NCBI GenBank assembly: GCA_023376005.1
Contig: CM042152.1
Coordinates: 75,503,875-75,567,874, forward strand
From: Doryteuthis pealeii
Lineage: Eukaryota; Mollusca; Cephalopoda; Myopsida; Loliginidae
DNA: 64,000 nucleotides
Direction of reading: 5' to 3'
Shown here: in pieces, positions 20,583-30,622 of the stretch
How positions within the stretch are numbered: position 1 is the first letter of the stretch
Layout: each line of letters opens with the position of its first letter
Notes under the pieces: generated by a model
What the model was told of the DNA's origin: nothing
Database searches by the model: none
Seen by the model: only the letters and a program-made list of their open reading frames with translations
Program-made: the position numbers and the translations under genes

Positions 20583-20984
20583 ATATAGGTAATTATGAAC
20601 TTTTGTTTAGTAAATTAGGGTGTCCCAGAAAAAACAGAACCCAGAAATTTTGTAATAAAACTGTTAATTTTTCCATTAAACAAATAAATTAGGGTTTAGG
20701 GTTAGGGTTATGGTTTAGGATTTAGGGTTAGTTTAATGGGAAAATAAATAAATAATTTGGGTTCTGTTTTTCCTGGGTCAGCCTATACAGGGTGGCCCAA
20801 ATTATTTATTCATTCTCCCATTAAACTAACCCTAAACCCTAAACTCCAAACCTAACCATAACTCTAAACCCTAAATTTATTTGTTTAATGGGTAAGTTAA
20901 CAGTTTTATTATAAAATTTGTGGGTTCTGTTTTTTCTGGGACACCCTAATTTACTAAACAAAAGTTCATAATTACCAAGATATA
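20583..20984. mobile_element. 400-bp hairpin with telomere-like arms
   Basis: The left arm (20,583-20,780) is the reverse complement of the right arm (about 20,795-20,984). Each arm has GGGTGTCCCAGAAAAA (mariner-like terminal word), GTTCTGTTTTT and a run of GGGTTTAGGGTTAGGG variants. ACAGGGTGGCCCA marks the centre. Probably two head-to-head MITE copies or a foldback whose body is telomere-like. Confidence 0.7.
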
Positions 20985-21045
20985 GTGAGTTTATAATTAT
21001 CAATTTATTCATTTTCGCGTGTGAACGATATTTTTGGTATGGATG

Positions 21046-21047
<2 letters not shown>

Positions 21048-21086
<39 letters not shown>

Positions 21087-21087
21087 G
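21048..21087. repeat. (CAT)n microsatellite
   Basis: About 13 CAT units inside an antisense RTE relic. Confidence 0.95.
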
Positions 21088-21290
21088 TCTTGCTGACTGG
21101 TCTACTAATTTTATGAGGCTTACCACCCAGCATGGATGTGTCTCCGTCTTATTTAAGACACATGAACTCCGTTTTTTTTATCTGTGTTCACATAAAGGCG
21201 TCTCTGTCTCTTGCTGCCTTCTCTAGGGCATGCAACATTGATTTCGAACCGTGCAGGTGTATTTCCGATAAGTGATAGATCATCTGCAAT
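21088..21290 (-). pseudogene. RTE-like LINE relic, antisense
   Basis: The minus strand gives DDLSLIGNTPARFE, CPREGSK, RLYVNTDKKN and then SLIKLVDQ. This corresponds to DDLALIGNTPAQAE..LHALEKAARDIGLYVNTDKTE..KLVDQ of RTE-like LINEs. Frameshifted and short. Confidence 0.65.
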
Positions 21291-21492
21291 TTTTTATTTA
21301 CTTTTTTTTTCTGGCAGAAGGTTTGAATTGTTTCTTTCTATCTGAAAACAAAATTAAGAAGGATATTTTTTAACTTTTGATTTATGTTTTAAATATAATT
21401 ATTGAAATTCCCGCCTCGAAATTCCCGCTTTTTCTGTTAATGCGTATTTCTTACAACCTGCGAACGGGTTCCTTCAACCTTAACGTATGAAT

Positions 21493-21548
<56 letters not shown>

Positions 21549-21756
21549 CGTACCTATCGGTCATCACTCTTGTAAGTCCTCTAGACACCATCTAGTGTCC
21601 GCACAGAATATTAGTTTTTTGTTTTGTTGGTTCTGAGGAGTTCATCTTTACTTCTTCAGTTCTGTCCACAAAGTCTTGCAGCCGAGATCGAAACCCAACA
21701 GAGTCAGAGTTTTTAACCAGTGGGTCATCAGCCACCTGCATGCAAGGGGTAGAATT

Positions 21757-21802
<46 letters not shown>
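21291..21802. other. Stretch with (TC)n and (TA)n, no gene
   Basis: (TC)n at about 21,494-21,543 and (TA)n at 21,761-21,798. Nothing else identified. Confidence 0.6.
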
Positions 21803-21803
<1 letters not shown>

Positions 21804-21906
21804 AGTAAAGTAAAGTCGTCGGGGCGGCCTAAAGTCGGTATCAGCCAGTCAGCGAGGGTGTCTATCCCCTTTTCAATAGCGCTAAACCAAGGAGATTGTT
21901 TTTAGC
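21803..21906 (-). mobile_element. Truncated tRNA SINE, family 1
   Basis: Only the 3' half of the SINE (AAGTCGTCGGGGCGGCCTAA through AACCAAGGAGATTG). The tRNA head is missing and replaced by TA/GT microsatellite. Confidence 0.75.
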
Positions 21907-21926
21907 ATATATATATAATATATATA

Positions 21927-21965
<39 letters not shown>

Positions 21966-22218
21966 GTGTGTGTGTGCGTGCGTGTGCGTTATAGAGCGCC
22001 CACATCTTTTTTATTCGACAGCCTTTCCATTTAATATCAATTCGCGTCCGACAGTCAAATTTACCCCAGAGAGCTCAGCCAACAAGCGGTTGAGAGCATA
22101 TATTTTGTCATCCACTGTCAATTACCAAACGCTTTTGACTTCGCTACCCAGAATTAGATATATATGCTCTATCAATGATACTGAGCACTTTTTACTTATG
22201 AATATAACAAACTATATA

Positions 22219-22262
<44 letters not shown>
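21907..22262. other. (TA)/(GT) microsatellites around an unrecognised stretch
   Basis: TA/GT at 21,908-21,965 and TA at 22,212-22,262, with about 240 bp between that resemble nothing I recognise. Confidence 0.5.
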
Positions 22263-22265
<3 letters not shown>

Positions 22266-22352
22266 GGGGCGTGGGTGTGTGTGTTGTCTTCCGTTTTTTT
22301 TTCTCTATCCCTCCTACCTTTTTCTCTGAATGTTTGAGATGAGGCTTGATGA

Positions 22353-22459
22353 TTAGTATTATCTGCGTAATTCGGACTATTGTCCTCATCTTCATTGTTA
22401 TCTGTACCAGATAACAATGAAGATGAGGACAATAGTCCGAATAACGCAGATAATACTAA
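22353..22459. mobile_element. Near-perfect 50-bp-arm foldback
   Basis: The arm at 22,353-22,404 is the complement of 22,409-22,459 with a 4-nt loop. Each arm contains the mini-hairpin GGAC/AATA/GTCC followed by GAA and preceded by GATGA, a hammerhead-like echo lacking the leading CT. Same family as 13,170-13,222. Confidence 0.75.
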
Positions 22460-22539
22460 CCTCCTACCTTTATTTGTCTCCTCTTTTCTTCCCTCCTTCC
22501 TTACTTTCCTTCGAATCAGACGATGATGCATAGTGTTGT

Positions 22540-22745
22540 TGGTTTCTCTCTCTTTCTCTCTTTCTTTTCTTTAATTTGTCTTTCTTTCTTTCCTTTCTTT
22601 CTTTTGTCTTTCTTTCTTTTCTTTTTTTCTTATTATATTTGCTTTCTTTCTTCTTTCTTCTTTCTTCTTTACTTTTAATTCTTCTTTCTTCCTTCTATCT
22701 ATATTTCTTTCTTTCTTTCTTTGTTCTTTCTTTCTTTCTTTCTAT
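22540..22745. repeat. (TTTC)n-rich tract
   Basis: Imperfect CTTT repeat; the frame across it is compositional. Confidence 0.9.
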
Positions 22746-22898
22746 TAATCTTATAATGTCCTAAAAGTAAGGTATAATCATTCACTAATCCAACAAGATT
22801 ATTAATGTTGTCATGACTATTATTATTAAAATCCGACTGAAGTAACAAAATGGTTTATAGTTGCTCATTTCAAATAATGTACACAAAGAAATTTGATT

Positions 22899-22901
<3 letters not shown>

Positions 22902-22939
<38 letters not shown>
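22902..22939. repeat. (AAT)n microsatellite
   Basis: Directly 5' of the LINE tail, the same arrangement as at 6,052-6,094. Confidence 0.9.
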
Positions 22940-22940
22940 T

Positions 22941-23373
22941 TCTCTGGGACTTTGAAATAAAAACGGATCACCTTATCCAAGCATGAAGACCAGACCTAGT
23001 GTTGATAAACAAAAAAAAAACTTGTCAACTGGTGGATTTTGCAGTGTCAGCAGATCACAGGGTGAAGCTAAAGGAAAATGAAAAAATAGACAAATATCTG
23101 GACCTTGCCAGAGAACTAAAAAAGTTATGGAATATGAAAGTGAAGGTGATACCAATTGTAGTTGGTGCACTTGGAACAGTCCCAAAAGGATTAGAAAAGG
23201 GTCTGGAATGTTTGGAAATCAGAGGAAGGGTTGAAACCATTCAGAACACTGCACTGCTGCAATCTGCCAGAATACTCAGAAGAGTCCTGGAGACCTGAGG
23301 AAACTTGCTGTCACTCAGACTCCAGTGAAAGACCATCAGCTAACGCTGATGTGAAAACTCAAAAGGAGTAAAT
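22941..23373 (+). pseudogene. RLE-type LINE endonuclease-C-terminal relic
   Basis: Best copy of this family. An initial F..IKTDHLIQ-like block (frameshifted) leads to VLINKKK, CQLVDFAVSADHRVKLKENE, KIDKYLDLARELKKLWNM, KVKVIPIVVGALGTVPKGLE and RVETIQNTALLQSARILRRV, then a stop. The order (PDxVxI/VDxAVPxD, then KYxDLA and VGALG) matches restriction-like endonuclease tails of R2-superclade non-LTR retrotransposons. 5' truncated; no reverse transcriptase here. Confidence 0.7.
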
Positions 23374-23524
23374 AATATGTATCAAGAAAAGAAGGTAGAA
23401 GAGGTCTTACCAACAACATAGAGGACTGTGTACATGCCACAATCCAAGGACTCGAAGAGTACACCAAAAAAGAGCAAATAATTAAAAACATTAAAAAATG
23501 AATAGCCTAAGCTATTCATTATGT
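23374..23524 (+). pseudogene. Internal fragment of the same LINE family
   Basis: Reads GRRGLTNNIEDCVHATIQGL and then EEYTKKEQ, a block that lies upstream of the endonuclease in this family. A second insertion or a rearranged piece abutting the first. Confidence 0.5.
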
Positions 23525-23776
23525 AACACTAGCGAAAAGATAGCAAAGTACTTGGATTTTGCCAGAGAGCAGAAAAAGTTGAAGGTGACGGTAATACCAA
23601 TTGTAGTTGTTACACTGGGAGCGGTCTCCCAAAACCTGGGAAAGAGACTAGGAGAAATGAAGATCAGAGAAAGATTCGGGACAATCCAGGCCACAGCACT
23701 ATTAATATCAGCTAGAAAACTTAGCATAGTTCTGGAGACTTGGGGAGACTTGCTATCACTCAGATTCAAACGAGTC
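23525..23776 (+). pseudogene. RLE-type LINE C-terminal relic
   Basis: Reads KIAKYLDFAREQKKLKVTVI, PIVVVTLGAVSQNLGKRL and TIQATALLISARKLSIVLET. Colinear with 23,080-23,296 but diverged and missing LWNM. Confidence 0.65.
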
Positions 23777-24040
23777 TAAGTTATTTGCTAAGCTTAGCGT
23801 AATATAAGACAAGGCCAAAAGTTTTGAGCACTCAGTGAGAATCACACTCCACAGTTGGTCTGGTAGAGTAACCTGCTTGGCATTATACTCCACGTAACAT
23901 GTCGTCGTAGGAAGTGAACTCGACTACCAGAGTTCAAATCCTGCACGAGGTTAATTGCGCTTCACATAGTGCTAATGTCCTTTGGGAATGTATTAATTCA
24001 ACTATTCTCTCTCCAGCCACAAGTCATAATGCAATGTGTA
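23777..24040 (+). mobile_element. tRNA-derived SINE, family 2
   Basis: tRNA-like head with GGTCTGGTAGAGTAACC (A-box region) and GAGTTCAAATCCTG (B box, about 23,929-23,942). The body has CACATAGTGCTAATGTCC and CTCTCTCCAGCCAC. The first 65 bp are unassigned. Confidence 0.65.
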
Positions 24041-24044
24041 CATA

Positions 24045-24558
24045 TGTACATTTGTGTCTAGACCTTACCTCACATTGGTGTGTCTAGATTTTACCTCACA
24101 TTAGTGTTTCTATATTTTACCTCACGTTGGTATGTCTATATTTTACTTCACATTAGTGGTCTATATTTTAACTCACATTGGTGTGTCTAGATTTTACCCC
24201 ACATTGGTGTGTCTAGATTTTACTTCACATTGTGTGTCTAGATTTTAACTCACATTGGTGTGTCTAGATTTTACCTCACATTGGTGTATGTAGATTTTAC
24301 TTCACATTGGTGTGTCTAGATTTTACCTCACATTGGTGTGTGTATTTTTCCTTACATTTGTGCGTCTAGATTTGACCTCACCTTGGTGTTTCTAAATTTT
24401 ACCTCAAATTCGTGTCTAGATTTTACGTCAAATTTGTGCGTCTTTATCTTATATAACATTTGTATGTTGAGATTTTTCCTTACCTTAGTGTGTCTAAATT
24501 TTTCCTCGTATTTTTGTGTCTAAATTTTATCTTACATTTTTGTGTCTAGATTTTACAA
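24045..24558. repeat. 26-bp minisatellite, about 20 copies
   Basis: Unit GTGTGTCTAGATTTTACCTC plus ACATTG. Spacing varies by 1-2 bp and divergence increases toward the 3' end. Not present elsewhere in the window. Confidence 0.9.
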
Positions 24559-24904
24559 CAAATTATTATCATGAAAAAGAAATGGGACCAAGTAACTAAT
24601 AAGCACCCTAGCTGAGACCTAGATTCAAAAGGACATGTTTTGCTTTTCACTGTCAAATTCCGGTTGTTTGTTAACAGACAATTTTTAGACGCACTTTTTT
24701 CATGCTGAAGTTGTTACTTCGGTAGCAATTTTTAAAAAAATCATAAATCTATAAACAAAATACACCTTTTTATTTACTTATTTCATGCTGCTGTTAATTC
24801 AATTGCAATTCTTTTTTAATTATAAAACTTTAAACGAAAGACACGTTTAACACGGGCATAGTTAAAGCTATAAAAAGTATATTATAAGTTTATGATAATA
24901 ACTG
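24559..24904. other. AT-rich stretch, nothing recognised
   Basis: No coding or RNA feature recognised. Confidence 0.4.
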
Positions 24905-24994
24905 CTAACCCTAACCCTAACCTCTAACTCCTAACATCTAACCCTAACCCCTAACCCTAACCCCTAACCCTAACCCCTACCCTAACCCTAACTC
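24905..24994. repeat. Interstitial telomere-like CCCTAA array
   Basis: About 13 CCCTAA and CCCCTAA units with some variants, the complement of the metazoan TTAGGG telomere repeat. Isolated and internal. Confidence 0.85.
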
Positions 24995-25551
24995 TAGCGA
25001 AATCTTCTTTTCAAATAAATACTTTTTAATTTTAAACTAATATTGTAATTGTTGTTTTTGTTTTGCTTTTTTTAATTATAAAACTTAAACGAAAGAGACA
25101 TTTTTATATTTAAAATAGTTATTTAATCAAAACAAATGCAGATATGTTTATTTAAATACAAATTGTTTTACAAAGTATTCTTTAGGTTTATTTAAATAAA
25201 AGAATGTTGTTCAGAAATGGTATTACACAATTTATAAAATTCATTTTTCATGTGTCTTGATTCCTATCTGAAATAATATTGTTAATATCAATAACAATAT
25301 TAGTTAATTGTTGGTTGAAAATTATTTTTTACCATATACTAACAACAACATGAAATAACTCATCTTTTTATTAACTATCGGTTTTTTATCGGCTGCTGAT
25401 TTTGTTTACTAACCGGTGAAAAGCAAAATTCAGTTCCTTTCAAAACTGATCTGGGCTAGGGTGCGTATTAGTGACTTTGTCCAAAGAATGTTTAAGTAAC
25501 ATAAAAAGCAGACCTGGCATTGTAGCTTGCTCGTGGCTTAAAGTTGGGTAA

Positions 25552-25554
<3 letters not shown>
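24995..25554. other. AT-rich stretch with a short hairpin
   Basis: ATATTGTTA/TAACAATAT hairpin at about 25,276-25,300. No gene. Confidence 0.45.

Positions 25555-25631
<77 letters not shown>
25555..25631. repeat. (CA)n(TA)n microsatellite
   Basis: CA block then TA, the left border of the hammerhead-bearing element. Confidence 0.95.
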
Positions 25632-25632
<1 letters not shown>

Positions 25633-25905
25633 CCATTGACTAGATGATTTGGCATTCTCCGTTTGTGGCATGGCTGTTGCCCAATGTGTTGAATCTCCGC
25701 TCTTCCCTCTGTGGTCCACTGGTTCAATCTCTAGTGCGGAGATTGTGGTATGCACTGCTGATGAGACCAAAGAAGGTCGAAACAGCTGTCCAGTGCTCCG
25801 GATGTCGTAAATGGTGTTTCCGAGTTGTCTGGTCGTGGTGATATGATTCAATTATAATATATTATATATATATAATATATATAATAATATATAAGCCATA
25901 GAGCA
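25632..25905 (+). mobile_element. TA-flanked hammerhead-bearing element
   Basis: About 220 bp of unique sequence between TA tracts (25,589-25,631 and 25,852-25,892). It contains a 9-bp stem AATCTCCGC/GCGGAGATT (about 25,690-25,744) directly upstream of a complete hammerhead. The format (short unit, TA flanks, ribozyme, no coding) fits non-autonomous retroelements of the Penelope/retrozyme type. No Penelope coding is seen. Only one ribozyme copy is present, so no dimer is visible. Confidence 0.6.
25752..25796 (+). ncRNA. Type I hammerhead ribozyme
   Basis: All conserved parts are present in order. Stem I GCACTG (25,752-25,757) pairs with CAGTGC (25,791-25,796). CTGATGA lies at 25,758-25,764. 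Stem II GACC/GGTC (25,765-25,768, 25,775-25,778) has an AAAGAA loop and the canonical G-C closing pair. GAAA is at 25,779-25,782. Stem III is the palindrome CAGCTG (25,783-25,788), closed by the A25,782-T25,789 pair. Cleavage is expected after C25,790 (GUC). The very short stem III is typical of retroelement hammerheads in animals, which are thought to act as dimers or in tandem. It should self-cleave if transcribed on the plus strand. Confidence 0.9.
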
Positions 25906-25956
25906 TACTTATACTTGAGTAAAGCCCCGAAATTTTCCAGATTTTTTAAATCTCAG

Positions 25957-26180
25957 TTGGTAGTACATCCTCCTTGAATCACGAGGTTATGGTTCGATAC
26001 AAGGCCTCACCAGCTCAGCGCATGTGTAGTACACTGGATCTATGCGAGAAAGTGGCGATCTTATGGTAGTGTGCGCTCCACATTAATGCATAATCAATCT
26101 CCCTGGTCTAGTGCAGTGAAAAAGGAATAGACACTCTAGCTGTCCGACTATACGACAATAGCCACTTCACAGACTTTATC
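25957..26180 (+). mobile_element. tRNA-derived SINE, family 1
   Basis: tRNA-like head TCAGTTGGTAGTACATCC with B box GGTTCGATAC (25,991-26,000), then the family body (GTGTAGTACACTGGATC, GTGCGCTCCAC, AGACACTCTAGCTG). More diverged than the copies in A. Confidence 0.75.
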
Positions 26181-26299
26181 TTTCTTTTTTATTACTATGT
26201 AATAAGTCATTTGCAGGTGAGGATAAAGAATAATTACTCTTCAGAAAACAAAAAGTTCGGCCATATCATGGGCCCATCCTTTATATTTTACTTTCGCGC

Positions 26300-26626
26300 G
26301 AACGCGCACACATACACGCACACGCACACGAACACACACACACATGCACACACCGCCACACACACACACACATCCATACAGATGCATACACATGCACACA
26401 CACATGATATTCACAGATATACTCAAACGCACATTATAGTCATATTACGCGCGCACATAATCAAAAAATTCAGTCAGTTACACATTCTATCAACGTCCAC
26501 ATTAATTTAAGACCATATTTTACATAAAAATACCAGTAAAATATATATATATATATATATATAGTGTGTGTGTATGTTGTGAATGTGTGTGTGGTGTGTG
26601 TGTGTGTGTGTGCGTGTGTGTGAAGA
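26300..26626. repeat. CA-rich and TA/GT microsatellites
   Basis: Imperfect CA at 26,300-26,410, TA then GT at 26,540-26,626. The stretch between is unremarkable. Confidence 0.9.
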
Positions 26627-26861
26627 TACTGACCTCTTTTATAAAGAGGCAAGTTGAAATAAAGGAATTATTATTACCAAATAACGTTGTGTTTTCAATT
26701 ATTATAATATATATATATATATATATTATATATAAATTATATATAATAATTATGAGATAATAGATTGATAATTATAGATTATATATAATTAGACATGATA
26801 GCTAGTGAGCAATGATAGATGCCAGCTACGCTTCCACAAGTAAGAGCAGATATGGCCATTT

Positions 26862-26898
<37 letters not shown>

Positions 26899-27060
26899 AA
26901 GAAACGCAAAACAAAATAATACAAATAGACACCACAAACTAACACACACACACACGCTCACACGCACACAACAGATATATGTATATATAATATATATATA
27001 TATATGTGTGTTGTGTGTTGTGTGTGGTTGTATGTGTTTTTATTGTGCGTTTATTGTGTG
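26627..27060. repeat. TA, (ATCT)n, CA and GT microsatellites
   Basis: TA-rich 26,705-26,735, (ATCT)n 26,863-26,898, CA near 26,942-26,970 and TA/GT 26,975-27,030. No gene. Confidence 0.85.
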
Positions 27061-27864
27061 GTTTGATTAATGATATCAAAAAACAATTATAATCGAGCCA
27101 CTCCCACTAACATCCCGAAAAGACTTAGCCCCCCTCAGAATATATTTTTATAATAACAATTTCAATATAGGAGCGATATATTCAATATAATAATACTATA
27201 AGCGAGTCATCCTCTCAACAATAAGTAGAAGAACAATTTACCATAAAAAAAAAGTTTTCTTCTAAAAAATCTAAAATCACCTGATTGTAAAAACCGATGT
27301 TATGAAGACCCCCTGCTACAATCACGTGACTCTGATTATCGCGTTTGAAAGTTTCCAATTTTAACGAAAAAAAGGCAAAAAAGAAACAGCGAAGAATAAA
27401 CTCCCAATTAAAAAGAATTAAAAGACTCTGGAGAAAAAAGAGAATTACAATTAATCTAGAAATATTGAAAGCAGACTGCATTAAACAGATGAAAGCAAAA
27501 GTAAGAAAAGACATCTCCAAAAAACTTCCAAACCAAACTGTTACGATTCGTGTACCCATTTTAGGACTATAGTTGAAAGTAGTTTTACAGTGGAGATCCC
27601 TTTGGCAAAAAAGTTTATCCTTTCTTGAAGTAGAAAAATATAGTATCCGTTTTATCCTGTCTCCGCTCATCTGTCTTTAGACAATTGTATGATCCTCGTC
27701 TGTTGGTCTGTCCGGCTGCGAAGTAATTTTAGGACCAATTATCAACGCCTTTAAATATTAATAAAAATACATATTTGGTGATTCAGCCACTGCTGGTTTG
27801 GAACAGTTATAAATATAAGTTGTGATCTTCAACCACACCTTATACTAAAAAATAAGGAGCGCGT
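27061..27864. other. Stretch with a basic open frame, function unknown
   Basis: Opposing frames: a plus frame of 75 codons at 27,345-27,572, very Lys/Arg-rich (NEKKAKKKQRRINSQLKRIK), and a minus frame of 151 codons at 27,215-27,670. Lysine-rich linkers like the plus one occur in LINE polyproteins, and LINE relics lie downstream, but no motif confirms either frame. Confidence 0.3.
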
Positions 27865-28010
27865 TTGTAATGGTTTAAAGTCAGGGGGAAATGGATCGTC
27901 GCCCCGATTTCAAATCCTGGATGTGGTAATTGCATTTCACTTAGCGCTAAAAACCTTGGAAATGTATGAATCCTACTCTCCCTCCAGCTATGGATAATAT
28001 AGGGCAGACT
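27865..28010 (+). mobile_element. tRNA-derived SINE, family 2
   Basis: Degenerate head with ATTTCAAATCCTGG (B box, about 27,909-27,922), body TTTCACTTAGCGCTAA and the family tail CTCCCTCCAGCTATGG at about 27,979-27,994. Confidence 0.65.
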
Positions 28011-28229
28011 GCTCTTTAACCTTCATTTAGGCAACCTGTCTAGGAGAAGGAAAAACTATGAATTCAACCTGTTAACTCCGCTTAAAGAAATTGACCTTGT
28101 GTCACATCCTCTCGTGATGGAGGTGGTAAATATATATATCTAAAAAATAATCCAACACAAGTTGTACCAAAAATCTCGTCAAATAATTAAAACACCTAGG
28201 TAGCCCCCTTGTAAAACGCCCTAAAATCG

Positions 28230-28884
28230 ACAAGGAGTCACTCATACAGAAAGACCAAGGACAAGAAAATTGATTGCTCGTACAGAACATTATACCCTCG
28301 AGATGACATAGACAGACTATATATGTCAGAAAAAAAAAGAGGAAGAACTCACCTCTATTAAGATTGCCTACATACGAAAATTCGAGGACACGGAGAATAC
28401 ATTAAGAAGAGCAAAGAAATACTAATTACTGCAACCAGAAACAGCAATTGCAGAAATAGGACAAACAGAAAAGCAACAAAAAACTACAAATCCTTAAATG
28501 GGGAAGAAAAAAAAACCCAATAAATGATACATCTAGCGACAAATGGAGAGATTGCATACAGGAGATCTGAACATGCTACGGGAAAAACCCAAGAGAAAAA
28601 ACTGAATCTCTCATTACACCAGCACATGGCCGACCAAATATATCAAAACAAAAAAATAATAAAATGCAACAGAATTGCAAGTTTATGGTGTTGTGACAAA
28701 ACAAATGTTTAATCCCATGAGAAAGCGAATGTAGAAAACTAGCACAACAGAGATACACTACTGGGTACGACTGAGTGGAAAGTATCCACTGAACTGTGCA
28801 AGAAATTAAACTTGACTACACTACCAAAAAAATATATGCACAAATCGCGAATCAATCCGAGAGAATGAACTCATAAAATTCTCT
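28230..28884 (+). pseudogene. RLE-type LINE internal relic
   Basis: Broken frames still show DDIDRLYMS, KFEDTEN, NSNCR..RKATKNYK, LNLSLHQHMADQIYQ, CRKLAQQRYTTGYD and KSMHKSRIN-like pieces, in the order expected between the reverse transcriptase and the endonuclease. Many single-base indels, as expected in unpolished sequence or a very old copy. Confidence 0.5.
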
Positions 28885-29285
28885 TGGTGTTTGAGATACA
28901 ACGGATCACCTAATCCCTGCCAGAAGACCAACCTAGCTTAATTAGCAAAAAGGGTGGAATTTGCTTTCCAGCTGACCACGGAGTGAAAATGAAAGAAAAC
29001 GAAAAAAAACAAAGACTTGCGACCTTGCTAGAAACTTGAACAGTGAACATACGAAAGGATAGCCAACTGTAGTGTGCCCGAGAACATCCCCAAGCATTTG
29101 CGAAAAAACGAGAAGGAATTAGGAAATCAGAAGGAGAATTGCCATCTAGACAACAGCATTGTAAATCTCTAGAATACGCAAAATTCTAAAAACCTGAGGA
29201 AACTGTGTCACTTAGACTCCAGTGAAAAGACCACCAACTAACCACTGCCTTAAAAAAAAGACATCAAGGAGTGAAAACAGAATTC
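28885..29285 (+). pseudogene. RLE-type LINE endonuclease tail
   Basis: Colinear at the DNA level with 22,941-23,373 (CCTAATCCCTGCC.., GCTGACCACGGAGTGAAAAT, CTTAGACTCCAGTGAAAAG). Continues directly from the preceding relic, so the two may be one insertion. Confidence 0.6.
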
Positions 29286-29995
29286 AGCTTATAATGCTGC
29301 ACAAAAATAATTCCATAAGGACAAACTTACATCAAAGCGAAAATGATAGACCCAACAGAAATAGGTAAGTGTAGACTTTCGGTAAATAGAGATGAAACTG
29401 AAAACCATATACTCTGCGAATGTAAGGCCAAACAGCACAACGAGAATTACAAAGCTAACAACGACTGGTGGAAGTGATCCACTGGGAATTATGCAAAAAG
29501 ATAAATTTTGACCACACAACAAAATGGTATATGCATAAACCAAATATGTCTTAGAACGTAAACGCACAAAATCTCTGGGACTTTTGAGATAAAAACGGAT
29601 GCCCTTATCCAAGCAAGGGAAAGCCAACCTAGTGTAGAAATAAACAAAAAGAAAAAACTTGTCAACGGTGTATTTTTGCATGCCACAGATGACAGGTGAA
29701 TTAAAGGAAAATGAAAAAATAAGACAAATATCTGGACCTTGCAGAGAACTGAAAAAAGTTATGGATATGAAATTAAATATACCAGTTTTGTTGTGCACTT
29801 GGACAGTCCCAAAGCATTGGGAAAAGCGGTTGGGAAAGTTTGGATATCAGAGAAGGTGAAAAACCATCAAACACGCACTGCTTGCAATCTGCCAGAATAC
29901 TCAGAAGAGTCCTGAACCTGAGGAACTTGCTGTCACTCCAACTCCAGTGAAGCCATCACTAACACTATGTGAAAACTCAAAAGAGAAACAATAAT
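29286..29995 (+). pseudogene. RLE-type LINE, zinc-knuckle and endonuclease tail
   Basis: CRLSVNRDETENHILCEC keeps the H-x4-C half of the CCHC knuckle that precedes the restriction-like endonuclease in R2-type LINEs. It is followed by F.IKTDALIQ, VYFCMPQMTGELKENEKIRQ, GPCRELKKVMDM and AICQNTQKSPEPEE pieces. Short AAT tail at 29,994-30,008. The minus-strand frames here (29,289-29,798) are shadows. Confidence 0.65.
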
Positions 29996-30107
29996 TAATA
30001 ATAATAATGGTCCACAGGACCGTCGAGTGTGAAAAATGCCCCTTCCTTTTTAAATCACTAAACTAATTTATCTGAGTTCAACATAGAGCCTATATTCGCG
30101 TGCCTGC

Positions 30108-30622
30108 CTTCTTTTTTTTTTTTTTTTTTTTTTTTTTATTTTTTTTTTTTTTTTTTTTTTTTTTTATTTTTTTTTTTTTTTTTTTTTTCTTTTTTTTATT
30201 TTTTTTTTTTTTTTTTTATTTTTTTTTTTTTCTTTTTCCCTTTGTTTTTCTTTTTCTTTCTTTTTTTTCTTTTTTCTTTTTTTCTTTTTTTTTTTTTTTT
30301 TTCTCTTTTTTTTCCTTTTTTTTTTTCATTTTTCTTATTTTTTTTTTCCTTTTTTTCTTTTTTTTTTTTCTGTTGTCTCTTTTTTTTTTTTTTTTTTTCT
30401 TTTTCACACCTTATTTTCTTTTTCTTTTTCTTTTTTTCTTTTTTTCTTTTTCTTTTCTTCTTTTTTTTTCTCTCTTTTTCTTTTTTTCTTTTTTTTGTTT
30501 TTTTTTTTTTTTTTTATTTTTTTTCTTCTTTCTTTTTTTTTTTCTTTTCTCCTTCTTTCTTTCTTTTCTTTTTTTTTTTTTTGCTTTCTTCTTCTCTTTT
30601 TCTTGTTCTTTTTCTTCTCCCA
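30108..30622. repeat. 500-bp T-rich tract
   Basis: Nearly all T with scattered C, no unit length. The Phe-rich frame of 176 codons is compositional. It could be a real poly-T-derived tract or a homopolymer sequencing artefact. Confidence 0.85.

Noticed and set aside
24905..24994. Chromosome end (telomere)
   Set aside because: Short, variant-rich, internal and followed by tens of kilobases of ordinary repeats.
27215..27670. 151-codon minus-strand frame
   Set aside because: No motif, no start or promoter context, and overlaps an equally plausible opposite frame; not called a gene.
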